DNA of 64,000 nucleotides from Ilumatobacter coccineus YM16-304 (GCF_000348785.1 NC_020520.1:2170001-2234000), one strand, 5' to 3'. Positions 24,529 to 34,478 are shown, numbered from the stretch's first letter. Program-made: numbers and translations. Notes: generated by a model from the letters alone, not told the origin.

Positions 24529-27192
24529 ATGAGCATCGATCAGAAACTCTCGCCTCCGGTGGTGTCGCGCTCCACTGCGACACTGTGCCTGGCCATTGCC
24601 CTGGCAGTGGTGTACTTCGTGCTGCCCGCCGGCACCGGTGTCGAGTTGATCCGAGTCGTCGCACCGGCCGGGGCGTTCGGAGCCATCCTCGTGGGTGTCG
24701 CGAAGGAGCAGCCGGCGAAGAAGCTGCCGTGGGCGATGATGTCGGTGTCGATGGGACTGCTGGCGGCTGCGCATCTCGCCTGGTCGTCGCTCTACTTCGG
24801 CGGTGAGGTCTCCTTCCCATCCGTGGCCGACGGGCTCCATGTGGCCGCGTCGGTCGTCATGTCGGCGAGCGCCGTCCTGCTCGCTCGTCGTCGCGCCCCC
24901 GAGGTCGACGCCTTCGGCTTCTTCGAGAGTGCCATCGTGGGCATCGCCGTCGGCGTCGGCGTGTGGTTGATCGTCATCGAGCCGTATCTCTCGAACTCGT
25001 CGCTCGGACTCTCGGGCACGATCTGGGCGGCCGTCGCTCCGGGTATCGGAGCGATCGGTTTCGCCGCGTCGTTCCGCTCCGCAGCGCACTCCAGCTTCCG
25101 ACAGTTCGCGCCCATGGCGGTCTTGGTCGGCATCGGGATCCAGACGGCCTCCGACTCGCTGCGCGGCGTGGTCGAACTCCGCGGCGACTTCGCCGCCGGC
25201 GGGTTCATCGCCAGCCTCGGCATCGCCGCCCCGCTCGTCATCGCCGCCGGAGCGCTCGATCCGAGCATGGCGCGCCGGCCCGCCGACTACGTCCACGCCT
25301 ACGCGGTCAACATCGGCCGCACCATCGGGTTGAGCGTCGCCGTCCTGACCCCGATGACCGTGCTGCTCGCGCTGACGATCAGCGATCTGGGCTCGTCGAC
25401 GACGCGGCTCCTCTTCGCCGCCTGCGCCATCGTGTCGGTCACGATGGCCCTGGCGCGCATGTGGGTCCTGATGGACGCCGTGCGCAGCCTCACCGAGCGA
25501 CGCGGGCAAGACCGCCTCGCGGCGATGGTCGAGCACTCGAGCGACGTGGTGATGCTGATCGACGAGACCGGCGACATCAAGTACGCGAGCCCCGGCCTCA
25601 TCAGCACACTCGGCCATCGGTCGGCCGACTGGATCGGACGACCGCTCGTCGACCTGATCGCCGACGAAGACCGCGGAGCAGCCGAGCACGAGATCGCCCG
25701 AGTCATCGAACTCGGCATCGACAACACGGTCAAGTTCGAATCGAACCTCGTGCGAGTCGACGGGCAACGTCGACGGATGGAGGCCACGGTGGCCAACCTG
25801 CTCGGGGGCGACGCGGTCGACGGCGTGGTGGCCACGTTCCGAGACGTCACCGAACAGCGCGACCTCGAACGGCAACTCAGTCACCGGGCGTTCCACGACG
25901 AGCTCACCGGCCTGGCGAACCGAGCTCTCTTCCTCGACCGCATGGACCATGCACTCCGGGTCGCTCGCCCCGATTCCGATCCCGTCGTGGTGCTGTTCGT
26001 CGACCTCGACGACTTCAAGTCGGTCAACGACGCACTCGGCCACGGTGTCGGCGACCAACTCCTGCGCACGATCGCCGATCGGATCCGCCACGTCACCGGC
26101 GGCGGCGACACCCCCGCCCGACTCGGTGGCGATGAGTTCGCCGTGCTGCTCGAGGATCGCGGCGGTGTCACGCGAGCGCTCGACGTGGCCGAGCAACTCC
26201 TCGAAGAACTCCGCCTCCCCGTTCAGCTCGCGGGGTACGACCTCGCCGTTCTGGCCAGCGTCGGCGTGGCGGTCGCGGCCCCCGGCATGACGACGTCGAG
26301 TCTCCTCCGCGACGCCGACATCGCGATGTACGAAGCGAAGCGAGCCGGCAAGGGACAGATCAAGATCTTCGACCCCGCCATGCGGCTCGGGGCCACGACA
26401 CAGCTCGAGTTCCGGTCCGAGCTCGGCTCGGCGCTCGACAACGGCGAACTCCGACTCGTGTACCAGCCGCTCGTGTCGCTGCGGACCGGCGAGGTCACCG
26501 GGGCCGAAGCGCTGTTGCGTTGGCGGCACCCCACCCGCGGTGAGGTGTCGCCGGCCGAGTTCATCCCGATCGCCGAGAAGTCGGGGCTCATCCGATCGAT
26601 CGGGGAGTGGGTGCTCAACGAAGCGATGAGCGAAGCCAAGCGGTGGCAGACGCGAGGGCCCCGCTACGTGAGCATCAACGTGTCGGCGGTGCAGCTCCGG
26701 ACCGAAGGGTTCGTCGGCGTCGTGCGCGACGCGCTCGTGCGCAACCAGCTCGACCCGGCACACGTGCTGCTCGAAGTGACCGAGACCGTGCTGGTCAGCG
26801 AGATCGAGTCGGCGTCGAACGTGCTCGCCGAGCTGCGAGCGCTCGGCCTGCGCATCGCCATCGACGACTTCGGCACCGGGTACTGCTCGCTGTCGTATCT
26901 CCAACGGTTCCCGGTCGACATCTTGAAGATCGACCGGCAGTTCGTCGACGAGGTCGACGGCGACGCCAAACAGTCCAGCCTCGCCAAGATGATCCTGCAG
27001 ATGTCGTCGACACTCGAGATCGCCACCGTCGCCGAAGGCATCGAGCGCCCGAGTCAACTCGCTGCACTCCGGCAGTTCGGTTGCGACATCGGCCAGGGCT
27101 ACCTCCTGTCGCGACCGCTCGAAGTGTCGGTGCTGCGCGAACGATTCGGCATCGCCGGTGGACAAGCGGTCTACGCTGCCGCCAATGGCTGA
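24529..27192 (+). CDS. Membrane-anchored PAS-GGDEF-EAL cyclic-di-GMP signalling protein
   Basis: 887 aa. Residues about 15-310 form eight to ten membrane helices. A PAS domain follows (about 330-440, MVEHSSDVVMLIDETGDIKYAS), then a GGDEF diguanylate cyclase domain with intact RLGGDEF (533-537) and an EAL phosphodiesterase domain with intact EALLRW (from Glu660), DDFGTGY and a terminal EGIE. Both catalytic signatures are present, so it could make or break c-di-GMP; no RxxD inhibitory site precedes GGDEF. It interrupts the PIM cluster between the patA-like and pimA-like genes and overlaps the latter by 8 nt. The membrane part is not a recognised sensor, so the input is unknown. Confidence 0.93.
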   Translation: MSIDQKLSPPVVSRSTATLCLAIALAVVYFVLPAGTGVELIRVVAPAGAFGAILVGVAKEQPAKKLPWAMMSVSMGLLAAAHLAWSSLYFGGEVSFPSVADGLHVAASVVMSASAVLLARRRAPEVDAFGFFESAIVGIAVGVGVWLIVIEPYLSNSSLGLSGTIWAAVAPGIGAIGFAASFRSAAHSSFRQFAPMAVLVGIGIQTASDSLRGVVELRGDFAAGGFIASLGIAAPLVIAAGALDPSMARRPADYVHAYAVNIGRTIGLSVAVLTPMTVLLALTISDLGSSTTRLLFAACAIVSVTMALARMWVLMDAVRSLTERRGQDRLAAMVEHSSDVVMLIDETGDIKYASPGLISTLGHRSADWIGRPLVDLIADEDRGAAEHEIARVIELGIDNTVKFESNLVRVDGQRRRMEATVANLLGGDAVDGVVATFRDVTEQRDLERQLSHRAFHDELTGLANRALFLDRMDHALRVARPDSDPVVVLFVDLDDFKSVNDALGHGVGDQLLRTIADRIRHVTGGGDTPARLGGDEFAVLLEDRGGVTRALDVAEQLLEELRLPVQLAGYDLAVLASVGVAVAAPGMTTSSLLRDADIAMYEAKRAGKGQIKIFDPAMRLGATTQLEFRSELGSALDNGELRLVYQPLVSLRTGEVTGAEALLRWRHPTRGEVSPAEFIPIAEKSGLIRSIGEWVLNEAMSEAKRWQTRGPRYVSINVSAVQLRTEGFVGVVRDALVRNQLDPAHVLLEVTETVLVSEIESASNVLAELRALGLRIAIDDFGTGYCSLSYLQRFPVDILKIDRQFVDEVDGDAKQSSLAKMILQMSSTLEIATVAEGIERPSQLAALRQFGCDIGQGYLLSRPLEVSVLRERFGIAGGQAVYAAANG
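27172..27177 (+). promoter_or_regulatory. -10 box TACGCT inside the GGDEF-EAL gene, before pimA-like gene
   Basis: TACGCT is followed by 7 nt and ATG 27185. It lies within the last codons of the GGDEF-EAL gene, so the glycosyltransferase can have its own leaderless transcript. Confidence 0.5.
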
Positions 27193-28372
27193 CGACACCG
27201 CGGGGCTGCAGACCGACGATTCGCTCGCACCGCCCGAGCCGGAGGCCGACCACGGCCGTCGCCCCGATCGGCCGTTGCGCATCGGCATCATCTGCCCCTA
27301 CAGCCTGACGGTGCCGGGTGGGGTTCAGATGCAGGTGCTCGGGCTGGCTCGTGAACTCCGGCGCCGTGGACACGAAGCCCGCGTGCTCGGGCCGTGCGAC
27401 GGGCCGCCACCCGAGAGTTTCGTGACCCCGATCGGCAACTCGTTGCCCACCGCCGCCAACGGATCGGTCGCTCCGCTTGCTCCCGACCCGCCCGCGGTGA
27501 TGCGGACCATCCGAGTCCTCGACGAGGAGGCGTTCGACGTCGTCCACGTCCACGAGCCGCTCGCGCCAGGTCCGTCGGTCACGGCCGTGCTCACGCACCG
27601 TCATCCGACGGTCGGGACCTTCCATGCCGCCGGGGTGTCGGCGATGTATCGGCTCCTCAGCCCGTTCCTCTCCCGGCTCATCAACCGCATCGACCGCAAG
27701 GTCGTGGTGTCGAAGGACGCGCTCGCGCTCGTGCAGTCGTACCTCGGCGGCAGCTACGAGGTGCTGTTCAACGGTGTCGAGGTCGCCCAGATCCAGCGCG
27801 CCGCCACCATGCAGCGCGAGCCGGGAGCGCGTCCGGCCGTCTTCTTCTGCGGCCGCCACGAGACGCGCAAGGGCCTCAGCGTCCTGCTCGACGCCTTCGG
27901 ACAGGTGTCGACCGACGCCGAACTCTGGATCGCCGGCACCGGACCCGACACCGACGAACTCAAGCGCCGCGCCGGTGACGACGAACGGATCACGTGGCTC
28001 GGGCGGGTCTCCGACGAGGAGAAGTTCGCCCGACTCAAGGCCGCCGATGTGTTCTGTGCACCGTCGCTCGGTGGCGAATCGTTCGGCGTCGTGCTGATCG
28101 AGGCGATGGCAGCCGGCACGACCGTGGTGGCGAGCTCGCTCGACGGCTATCAGAACGTGGCGACGCACGACCGAGACGCACTGCTCAGCCCGCCCGGCGA
28201 CGCCGCCGCGCTGGCGGCGTCGCTCGACACGGCGCTGAGCGACCCGGCACTGGGCGAACGACTGCGCGCCGCCGGCACCGAACGAGCTCGCTCGTTCGCC
28301 ATGGCGGCGCTCGCCGATCGGTATCTCGACATCTATCGCGAACTCATCGACGCACGCCGCGCGCGCACCTGA
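27185..28372 (+). CDS. pimA: GT4 glycosyltransferase, probable phosphatidylinositol mannosyltransferase PimA
   Basis: 395 aa. GT-B fold, GT4 family. The PimA-type N-terminal loop reads CPYSLTVPGGVQMQVLGLARELRRRGH; HVHEPLAPG and TFHAAGVSAMYRL follow, then VLFNGVEV and the nucleotide-sugar segment GGESFGVVLIEAMAAGTTVVAS. An N-terminal extension of about 30 polar residues is unusual. In mycobacteria PimA adds the first mannose to phosphatidylinositol at the inner leaflet; here the pgsA and acyltransferase genes upstream support the same job. ATG 27185 is fixed by the TACGCT box. Confidence 0.87.
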   Translation: MADDTAGLQTDDSLAPPEPEADHGRRPDRPLRIGIICPYSLTVPGGVQMQVLGLARELRRRGHEARVLGPCDGPPPESFVTPIGNSLPTAANGSVAPLAPDPPAVMRTIRVLDEEAFDVVHVHEPLAPGPSVTAVLTHRHPTVGTFHAAGVSAMYRLLSPFLSRLINRIDRKVVVSKDALALVQSYLGGSYEVLFNGVEVAQIQRAATMQREPGARPAVFFCGRHETRKGLSVLLDAFGQVSTDAELWIAGTGPDTDELKRRAGDDERITWLGRVSDEEKFARLKAADVFCAPSLGGESFGVVLIEAMAAGTTVVASSLDGYQNVATHDRDALLSPPGDAAALAASLDTALSDPALGERLRAAGTERARSFAMAALADRYLDIYRELIDARRART

Positions 28373-28414
28373 AATCGGCGTCGGGCCATCGCCCTGCTCC
28401 GAACACCGCTCCCG

Positions 28415-28420
28415 TACACT
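28415..28420 (+). promoter_or_regulatory. -10 box TACACT, leaderless start of lemA
   Basis: TACACT is followed by 7 nt (TGCCGCC) and ATG 28428. The lemA-htpX-DUF3048 genes that follow overlap one another, so this probably drives all three. Confidence 0.6.
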
Positions 28421-28427
28421 TGCCGCC

Positions 28428-28982
28428 ATGATCGCTCTCATCATCGTGATCGTCCTGGTGGTCGTGGTGCTCCTCGTCGGAGTCACCATGTACAACGGAC
28501 TGATCCGCTCCAAGAACCAGGTCGAGAACGCCTGGTCACAGATCGACGTCCAGCTCAAACGACGGCTCGACCTCATCCCGAACCTCGTCGAGACCGTCAA
28601 GGGCTACGCCGCACACGAGCGCCAGACGCTCGAAGGTGTGATCCAGGCCCGCAACGCGGCGATCTCGGCACCCGACACGCCCGAAGCGCAAGCGTCGGCC
28701 GACAACATGATGACCGGCGCACTGCGCCAGATCTTCGCGCTCGGTGAGGCGTATCCCGATCTCAAGGCCAACCAGAACTTCCTGTCGCTCCAAGAGGAGT
28801 TGAGCGCCACCGAAGGTCGGGTCGCCTATGCGCGGCAGTTCTACAACGACAGCGTCCTGTCGTACAACAACAAGATCGAGTCGGTGCCGACCAACATCGT
28901 CGCCAGCATGTTGAAGTACTCCCAGCGCGAGTACTTCGAGGCCGACGAAGCGGCACGCACCGCGCCCGACATCGAGTTCTGA
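28428..28982 (+). CDS. lemA: LemA family protein
   Basis: 184 aa. One N-terminal membrane helix (residues about 2-22), then the conserved helical core YNGLIRSKNQVENAWSQIDVQLKRRLDLIPNLVETVKGYA in sections, and ATEGRVAYARQFYNDSVLSYNNKIESVP near the end. The family forms a helical bundle at the membrane; its function is poorly defined. It is paired with an M48 protease that starts in its stop codon (TGATG), a common LemA-HtpX arrangement suggesting a joint membrane-quality or proteolysis role. Confidence 0.93.
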   Translation: MIALIIVIVLVVVVLLVGVTMYNGLIRSKNQVENAWSQIDVQLKRRLDLIPNLVETVKGYAAHERQTLEGVIQARNAAISAPDTPEAQASADNMMTGALRQIFALGEAYPDLKANQNFLSLQEELSATEGRVAYARQFYNDSVLSYNNKIESVPTNIVASMLKYSQREYFEADEAARTAPDIEF

Positions 28983-29887
28983 TGTTCGAACTCATACGCG
29001 CGAACAAGCGCCGCAGCGTCGCCCTGATCGTCGGATTCATGTTGGTGGTGATGCTGGTCGGTGCCGCCATCGGTGTCCTGGTCGGCAACGGCGTGGTCTT
29101 CACGCTGATCGCCATCGTCATCAGCGGCGCCATCGCCTTCACCTCGTACTGGAAGGCCGACAAGATCGCGCTGCGCGTGAGCCGAGCCGTCCCGGCCGAT
29201 CCGCAGCAGTACCAGCGGCTCCACAACCTCGTCGAAGGCCTGTGCATCGCCGGCGGGCTCCCGAAGCCCGGCGTGTACATCGTCGACGATCCGGCACCCA
29301 ACGCCTTCGCGACCGGGCGCAACCCGAACCACGCGGCGATCGCCGTCACGACCGGCCTGCTCGACAAACTCAACCGGGTCGAACTCGAAGGCGTGGTCGC
29401 TCACGAACTCAGCCACATCCGCAACTACGACATCCTGGTCTCGACGCTCGCCGTCACCATGGTCGGCGCGGTGGCACTGGTGACCGACCTCGCGATCCGG
29501 ATGATGTGGTGGAACGGCGGCCGTGTGCATCGTCGTGGTGACCACGGCGATTCGAGCAACCCGCTGGCCTATCTCGGGTTCGCGTTGCTGGTGGTGGCCC
29601 CGCTGATCGCCAAGGCGATGCAGGCGACGATCTCGCGTCGCCGCGAGACGCTCGCCGACGTGAGCGCGTGTCAGCTCACGCGGTATCCGCCGGGCCTGAT
29701 CTCGGCGCTCGAAAAGCTCAAAGAAGACACCACCGTGACGCACAGTGCCTCGACGGCCACGGCACACTTGTGGATCGAACAACCGATGAGTGGAGTCGGT
29801 GACGACGGGAAGTTGTCGAAGGTCCACAAGATGTTCGAAACCCATCCACCACTCGATGAACGCATCGCCCTCCTGAGAGAACTCTGA
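28982..29887 (+). CDS. htpX: HtpX-like M48 zinc metalloprotease
   Basis: 301 aa membrane protease of the Ste24/HtpX group. Two helices near the N-terminus, the zinc motif HELSH in GVVAHELSHIRNYD (near base 29403), a further pair of helices (LVSTLAVTMVGAVALVTDL and LGFALLVVAPLIAKAMQATI) and the third-ligand region RRRETLADVSACQLTRYPPGL. Usual substrates are misfolded membrane proteins. It overlaps lemA and the next gene by one base each, so it is the middle gene of a coupled trio. Confidence 0.93.
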   Translation: MFELIRANKRRSVALIVGFMLVVMLVGAAIGVLVGNGVVFTLIAIVISGAIAFTSYWKADKIALRVSRAVPADPQQYQRLHNLVEGLCIAGGLPKPGVYIVDDPAPNAFATGRNPNHAAIAVTTGLLDKLNRVELEGVVAHELSHIRNYDILVSTLAVTMVGAVALVTDLAIRMMWWNGGRVHRRGDHGDSSNPLAYLGFALLVVAPLIAKAMQATISRRRETLADVSACQLTRYPPGLISALEKLKEDTTVTHSASTATAHLWIEQPMSGVGDDGKLSKVHKMFETHPPLDERIALLREL

Positions 29888-31017
29888 TGAACACCTCACG
29901 CTCGAATGCATCCCGTCTGGCCGCGGGCCTCACCGGTCTCGCGCTCGTCGCAGCCGCGTGCGGCGGCGGAGGCGACTCGGCCGAAGAGACCACGACCGTC
30001 CCCGAAGAGACCACGACCACCACCACCGAGGTCGTCGAGACGACCACGACGGTCGAGGCCGCCACGACCACCACGACCGAGCCGGCGGTCGATGAGCCGC
30101 TGCGCCAGCCGCTGACCGGTGAGATCGTCGACTCCGAGGACGAACTGATCACGCGTCCGGCGCTGGCCGTCAAGATCGACAACGCCGACGGTGCCCGTCG
30201 CAACCACACCGGACTCGCCGTCGCCGACATCGTCTTCGAAGAGATCGTCGAAGACAGCAACACGCGTTTCGCCGCCGTGTTCCACACGCAGGACGCCGAT
30301 CCGATCGGCCCGATCCGTTCCGGCCGATCGCAAGACGTCGACATCCTGTCGTCGCTGAACTCGCCGTTGTTCGCCTGGAGCGGCGGCAACCCCGGAGTCA
30401 CACGCCTGATCCGTGACTCGTTCCTCACCGACCTCAACTGGCAGCGCAACGCGGGGAGCTACCAGCGCGGCCCCGGCACGTCGCCGAGCAACCTGTACAG
30501 CGACACCGAGCAGCTCTACGCGCTGACACCGGAAGATCACCCCGGTGCTCCGCCGATCCAGTGGTCGTACGTGCCCGACAACGCTGCGTTCGCGGGCGAC
30601 GACGTGTCGGGCTTCGACCTGGCGATGCGCCGTCGCGACATCAGCTGGGACTGGAACGCCGAGCTCGACAAGTTCGTGCGCTCGATGGACGGCACGCCGC
30701 ACGACGACGTCACGTACGGGCCGATCGCGGCCACGAACGTCGTGGTCATGCTCACCGAGTACCGCCCGAGCACGATCGACCGCAACTCGCCCGAGGCGCA
30801 GACCATCGGTGAGGGGCTCGTGTACGTGTTCTCGAACGGTGGCTACATCGAAGGCAAGTGGAGCCGCGGGCTGGCGGTCGGGCCGATCACGTTCAACGAT
30901 CTCGAGGGCAATCCGATCCCGCTCACCCCGGGCAACACGTGGATCGAGCTCGCCGAACTGATCGACGACGCCGGTGAAGGCGAATCGCCGGTCGACATGG
31001 TGATCCGTCCCGCCTGA
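29887..31017 (+). CDS. DUF3048-domain lipoprotein (YerB-like)
   Basis: 376 aa. N-terminal signal with lipobox LVAAAC (Cys26), then a Thr/Glu-rich linker (residues about 30-70), then a DUF3048 domain: RPALAVKIDNADGARRNHTGLAVADIVFEE, GPIRSGRSQDVDILSSLNSPLFAWSGGNPGV, and at the end ATNVVVMLTEYRP, EGKWSRGL and TPGNTWIEL. It should be anchored outside the membrane after LspA processing. The biochemical role of DUF3048 is not known to me. The ATG overlaps the htpX stop by one base. Confidence 0.88.
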   Translation: MNTSRSNASRLAAGLTGLALVAAACGGGGDSAEETTTVPEETTTTTTEVVETTTTVEAATTTTTEPAVDEPLRQPLTGEIVDSEDELITRPALAVKIDNADGARRNHTGLAVADIVFEEIVEDSNTRFAAVFHTQDADPIGPIRSGRSQDVDILSSLNSPLFAWSGGNPGVTRLIRDSFLTDLNWQRNAGSYQRGPGTSPSNLYSDTEQLYALTPEDHPGAPPIQWSYVPDNAAFAGDDVSGFDLAMRRRDISWDWNAELDKFVRSMDGTPHDDVTYGPIAATNVVVMLTEYRPSTIDRNSPEAQTIGEGLVYVFSNGGYIEGKWSRGLAVGPITFNDLEGNPIPLTPGNTWIELAELIDDAGEGESPVDMVIRPA

Positions 31018-31095
31018 GCCGGTCGTGTCGATCGTGGCACCGTGACCACCCGGCTCGGTCGCAAACGCGTTCGGGTGAACCCGCACGATCGAAAG

Positions 31096-31101
31096 TACGC
31101 T
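31096..31101 (+). promoter_or_regulatory. -10 box TACGCT, leaderless start of pdxS
   Basis: TACGCT is followed by 7 nt (CACGCCC) and ATG 31109. It is the likely promoter of pdxST and, by coupling, yebC and bcp. Confidence 0.6.
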
Positions 31102-31108
31102 CACGCCC

Positions 31109-31996
31109 ATGAGTGACACGCGCAGCACGGGTACGTTCCCCGTCAAACGGGGATTGGCCGAGATGATGAAGGGCGGCGTCATCATGGACGTCGTCACACC
31201 CGAGCAGGCAAAGATCGCCGAAGACGCTGGTGCCGTCGCCGTCATGGCGCTCGAGCGAGTGCCCGCCGACATCCGCAAGGACGGCGGCGTGGCCCGCATG
31301 AGCGACCCCGAGATGATCGACGGCATCCAGTCCGCAGTCTCGATTCCGGTCATGGCCAAGGCTCGTATCGGCCACTTCGTCGAAGCGCAGATCCTGCAAG
31401 CGCTCGGCGTCGACTTCATCGACGAGTCCGAGGTGCTCACCCCGGCCGACGAGGCGTACCACATCGACAAGATGGCGTTCGACGTGCCGTTCGTGTGCGG
31501 CGCCACCAACCTCGGCGAGGCGCTGCGACGCATCTCCGAAGGCGCGGCCATGATCCGCTCGAAGGGCGAGGCCGGCACCGGCAACGTCGTCGAGGCGGTA
31601 CGTCACCTCCGCTCGATCATCGGCGACATGAAGCGGCTCACGCAGGCCGACGAAGCCGAGCTGTTCGGTTGGGCCAAAGAACTGCAGGCGCCACTGCCGC
31701 TCGTCCAGGAGATCGCCGAGACCGGCACGCTGCCGGTGCCGTTGTTCTGTGCGGGCGGACTCGCCACGCCGGCCGATGCCGCGCTCGCCATGCAGCTCGG
31801 TGCCGACGCCGTGTTCGTCGGGTCGGGCATCTTCAAGTCCGACGATCCCGCACCGCGGGCGAAGGCCATCGTCGAGGCGACCACGCACTTCCAAGACGCC
31901 GACATCCTCGCCAAGGTGAGTCGCGGTCTCGGCGCTCCGATGACCGGCATCGCCATGGACGAGATCAACCAGCGCTACGCCGAGCGGGGCTGGTGA
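31109..31996 (+). CDS. pdxS: Pyridoxal 5'-phosphate synthase, PdxS subunit
   Basis: 295 aa (beta/alpha)8 barrel that condenses ribose 5-phosphate, glyceraldehyde 3-phosphate and ammonia into PLP. Conserved motifs: [51 protein letters not shown] with the substrate lysine, [31 protein letters not shown] and [31 protein letters not shown]. Its glutaminase partner pdxT follows with a GTGA overlap. The PLP made would serve enzymes such as the aminotransferase at 56705. Confidence 0.97.
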   Translation: MSDTRSTGTFPVKRGLAEMMKGGVIMDVVTPEQAKIAEDAGAVAVMALERVPADIRKDGGVARMSDPEMIDGIQSAVSIPVMAKARIGHFVEAQILQALGVDFIDESEVLTPADEAYHIDKMAFDVPFVCGATNLGEALRRISEGAAMIRSKGEAGTGNVVEAVRHLRSIIGDMKRLTQADEAELFGWAKELQAPLPLVQEIAETGTLPVPLFCAGGLATPADAALAMQLGADAVFVGSGIFKSDDPAPRAKAIVEATTHFQDADILAKVSRGLGAPMTGIAMDEINQRYAERGW

Positions 31997-32598
31997 CCGA
32001 GGCGTCGCCCGAACCGGTCGTCGGTGTCCTGGCGCTCCAAGGAGCGTTCGCCGCGCATCAGGAACGTCTCGTCGCCCTCGGCGTGAGCGCGCCGCTCGTG
32101 CGCACCGCGGAGCAACTCGCTGCGGTCGACGCGCTCGTCATCCCCGGCGGCGAGAGCACGACGATGTCGCACCTGCTCACCACCAACCACCTGTTCGACG
32201 ATCTGAAGGGGCGCATCGCCGACGGCCTGCCGGTCTTCGGTACCTGCGCGGGGATGATCCTGTGTGCCGCCGAGGTCCTCGACGGCCGTCCCGACCAGCG
32301 CAGTTTCGGCCGTATCGACATCACGGTGCGGCGCAACGGGTACGGCCGGCAGCTCGCCAGCTTCGAGACCGATCTCGACGTCGACTCGCTCGCCGACCCG
32401 TTCCACGCGGTGTTCATCCGTGCACCGTTCGTCGAGCGCGTCGGGCCCGAGTGTGAGATCTTGGCCGAGCACGAAGGTGTGCCTGTTCTGGTTCGCCACG
32501 AAACATGTACCGTGGCCTCGTTCCATCCCGAGTTGACGCCCGACGGGCGCCTCCACGAGATGTTCATCCGATCGATCGGTTCACCGCTCCACGAGTAG
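31993..32598 (+). CDS. pdxT: Pyridoxal 5'-phosphate synthase, PdxT glutaminase subunit
   Basis: 201 aa class I glutamine amidotransferase that feeds ammonia to Pdx[18 protein letters not shown] is the N-terminus, IPGGESTTM the oxyanion region, [10 protein letters not shown] holds the nucleophile Cys, and VASFHPELT the catalytic His-Glu pair. GTG 31993 overlaps the pdxS stop (GTGA). Confidence 0.96.
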   Translation: MTEASPEPVVGVLALQGAFAAHQERLVALGVSAPLVRTAEQLAAVDALVIPGGESTTMSHLLTTNHLFDDLKGRIADGLPVFGTCAGMILCAAEVLDGRPDQRSFGRIDITVRRNGYGRQLASFETDLDVDSLADPFHAVFIRAPFVERVGPECEILAEHEGVPVLVRHETCTVASFHPELTPDGRLHEMFIRSIGSPLHE

Positions 32599-32608
32599 AG
32601 GGTTTCAG

Positions 32609-33358
32609 ATGTCAGGCCATTCGAAATGGGCAACCATCAAGCACAAGAAGGGCGCTGCCGACGCAGCGCGCGGGAAACTGTTCGCCAAGCTGGCGCGGCA
32701 GGTCGAGGTCGCGGCCAAGGGCGGTGGCGATCCCGACATGAACGCCACGCTGCGCACGGCCGTCCAGAAGGCCAAAGCGGCGAGTATGACCAACGACGCC
32801 ATCGACCGCGCCATCAAACGTGGCACGGGTGAAGGTGGCGACGCGGTCGTCTACGAGACGATCATGTACGAGGGGTATGCGCCGGGCGGCGTCGCCCTGC
32901 TCATCGACGTCCTCACCGACAACCGCAACCGCATCAGCGCCGATGTGCGCCAGGTGTTCTCGAAGCTCGGCGGCTCGATGGCCGAGCCGGGAGCGGTGGG
33001 CTGGCAGTTCGAGCGACGCGGTGTGATCGTGACCGTCGACGGCGTGTCGGAAGACGACGTGATGATGGCGGCGCTCGAAGCCGGCGCCGACGACATCGTG
33101 CCCCAGGGCGACGCGTGGCGCATCATGACGGCTCCGTCCGACGTCTACAACGTCAAGGAAGCCCTCGACGCGGCCGGCATCGAGACGATCTCGGCCGACT
33201 CGCCCATGGTCGCCGAGAACCTGGTGCCGGTCACCGATGTCAAGGACGCCAAGGCGATCCTGCGGATCCTCGAAGCGCTCGAAGACAACGACGACGTGCA
33301 GGACGTGTTCTCCAACTTCGACATCAGCGACGAACTGATGGAGGAAGCGTCGGCATGA
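32609..33358 (+). CDS. yebC: YebC/PmpR-family protein
   Basis: 249 aa, full family length. The N-terminus [19 protein letters not shown] is diagnostic, followed by [37 protein letters not shown] and [22 protein letters not shown]. Members act as transcription regulators or as translation factors easing ribosome stalling; the TACO1-like translational role is the newer view. A ribosome site GAGGG lies before the ATG. In many bacteria yebC neighbours ruvC, as here. Confidence 0.95.
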   Translation: MSGHSKWATIKHKKGAADAARGKLFAKLARQVEVAAKGGGDPDMNATLRTAVQKAKAASMTNDAIDRAIKRGTGEGGDAVVYETIMYEGYAPGGVALLIDVLTDNRNRISADVRQVFSKLGGSMAEPGAVGWQFERRGVIVTVDGVSEDDVMMAALEAGADDIVPQGDAWRIMTAPSDVYNVKEALDAAGIETISADSPMVAENLVPVTDVKDAKAILRILEALEDNDDVQDVFSNFDISDELMEEASA

Positions 33359-33804
33359 GCCTGACGGTCGGGGACACCGCCCCCGATTTCTCGCTGCCGG
33401 GCACCGGCGGCGAGCAGTTCTCGCTGAGCGACTACGCCGGCAAGCCGGTGGTGCTCGTGTTCTACCCGGGCGACGACACGCCGGTGTGTACCCGACAGCT
33501 CAACAGCTACAACGACGGCATCGAACAGTTCGACGAACTCGACGCTCAGGTCATCGGCATCTCGGCGCAAGACGTCGCCAGCCACGATGCGTTCTCGTCG
33601 AAGCACGGGTTCACGTTTCCGCTGCTGGCCGACACCGACAAGGCCGTCGCCGGGCTCTACGGCACGCTCGGACCGCTCGGGTTCCCGCGTCGCAGCGTGT
33701 TCATCATCGATGCCGACGGCGTCGTGCGCTACTGCCACCGCGCCATGGCCGGTCTCACGTTCCGCCCGGTCAAAGAACTGGTCGCCGAACTCCAGAAGCT
33801 CTGA
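33355..33804 (+). CDS. bcp: Thioredoxin-dependent peroxiredoxin (Bcp/PrxQ)
   Basis: 149 aa. Reduces peroxides with a peroxidatic Cys in [18 protein letters not shown]-terminal [27 protein letters not shown] and later [23 protein letters not shown] match PrxQ. No second cysteine follows at the usual C-x4-C position (the text after the Cys is TRQLN), so it may act as a 1-Cys enzyme, perhaps reduced with mycothiol; that is inference. The ATG overlaps the yebC stop. Confidence 0.93.
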   Translation: MSLTVGDTAPDFSLPGTGGEQFSLSDYAGKPVVLVFYPGDDTPVCTRQLNSYNDGIEQFDELDAQVIGISAQDVASHDAFSSKHGFTFPLLADTDKAVAGLYGTLGPLGFPRRSVFIIDADGVVRYCHRAMAGLTFRPVKELVAELQKL

Positions 33805-33873
33805 GCTGCCGGTGGCCGCGTGAGCGGCGCCGAGGTTCGAGCGGATTGCATCGACGGGCCGGTGCCCATCGGA

Positions 33874-33879
33874 TAACGT
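33874..33879 (+). promoter_or_regulatory. -10 box TAACGT before ruvC
   Basis: TAACGT is followed by 8 nt and GTG 33888, which supports that start for ruvC. Confidence 0.5.
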
Positions 33880-33887
33880 ACGAACTT

Positions 33888-34478
33888 GTGTTCGCCAACA
33901 GCGTCAGTTCCGCAACATCGGGTCGAACGACCCGCGTGCTCGGAATAGACCCCGGGCTCACCCGATGCGGGTACGCCGTGGTCGAAGGTCGCGGCGCCTC
34001 CGCCCGGGCGATCTCGATGGGCGTCATCCGCACGCCGGCATCCGATCCGCTGCCGTCGCGGCTCGCCACCCTGCGCCTCGAGTTCACCGCACTGATCAGC
34101 GAGTTCGAGCCCGACGTCGTCGCCGTCGAGCAGGTGTTCTTCCAGGTCAACGTGCGAACCGCCATGGCGACGGGGCAGGCGAGCGGCCTGGCACTCGCCG
34201 AGGCCTCGCTCGCCGGCTGCGAGGTGATGCAGTACACCCCCAACCAGGTCAAAGACGCCGTGGCCGGCTGGGGCGGGGCCGGCAAAGAGCAGGTGCAGCG
34301 CATGGTGCAGCAGCGCCTCAAGCTGTCGGCGCTGCCCAAACCGGCCGACGCCGCCGACGCCGCGGCGCTCGCGCTCACACACCTGGCGATGTCGCCGATC
34401 GGGCGGCAGTTGCGCGACGGTGCCGCTCACCACTCGACCGTCGCCGGGCGTACGGCCGCCGCGAAAGGAACCCGATGA
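33888..34478 (+). CDS. ruvC: Holliday junction resolvase RuvC
   Basis: 196 aa. Cleaves Holliday junctions during recombinational repair. RVLGIDPGLTRCGYAVVE carries the first catalytic Asp, VVAVEQVFFQVNVRTA the Glu, and KPADAADAAALALTHL the final acidic pair. An N-terminal extension of about 14 residues (FANSVSSATSGRT) depends on GTG 33888; a downstream GTG would remove it. A Thr/Ala-rich tail follows. ruvA starts in its stop codon (ATGA). Confidence 0.95.
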   Translation: MFANSVSSATSGRTTRVLGIDPGLTRCGYAVVEGRGASARAISMGVIRTPASDPLPSRLATLRLEFTALISEFEPDVVAVEQVFFQVNVRTAMATGQASGLALAEASLAGCEVMQYTPNQVKDAVAGWGGAGKEQVQRMVQQRLKLSALPKPADAADAAALALTHLAMSPIGRQLRDGAAHHSTVAGRTAAAKGTR

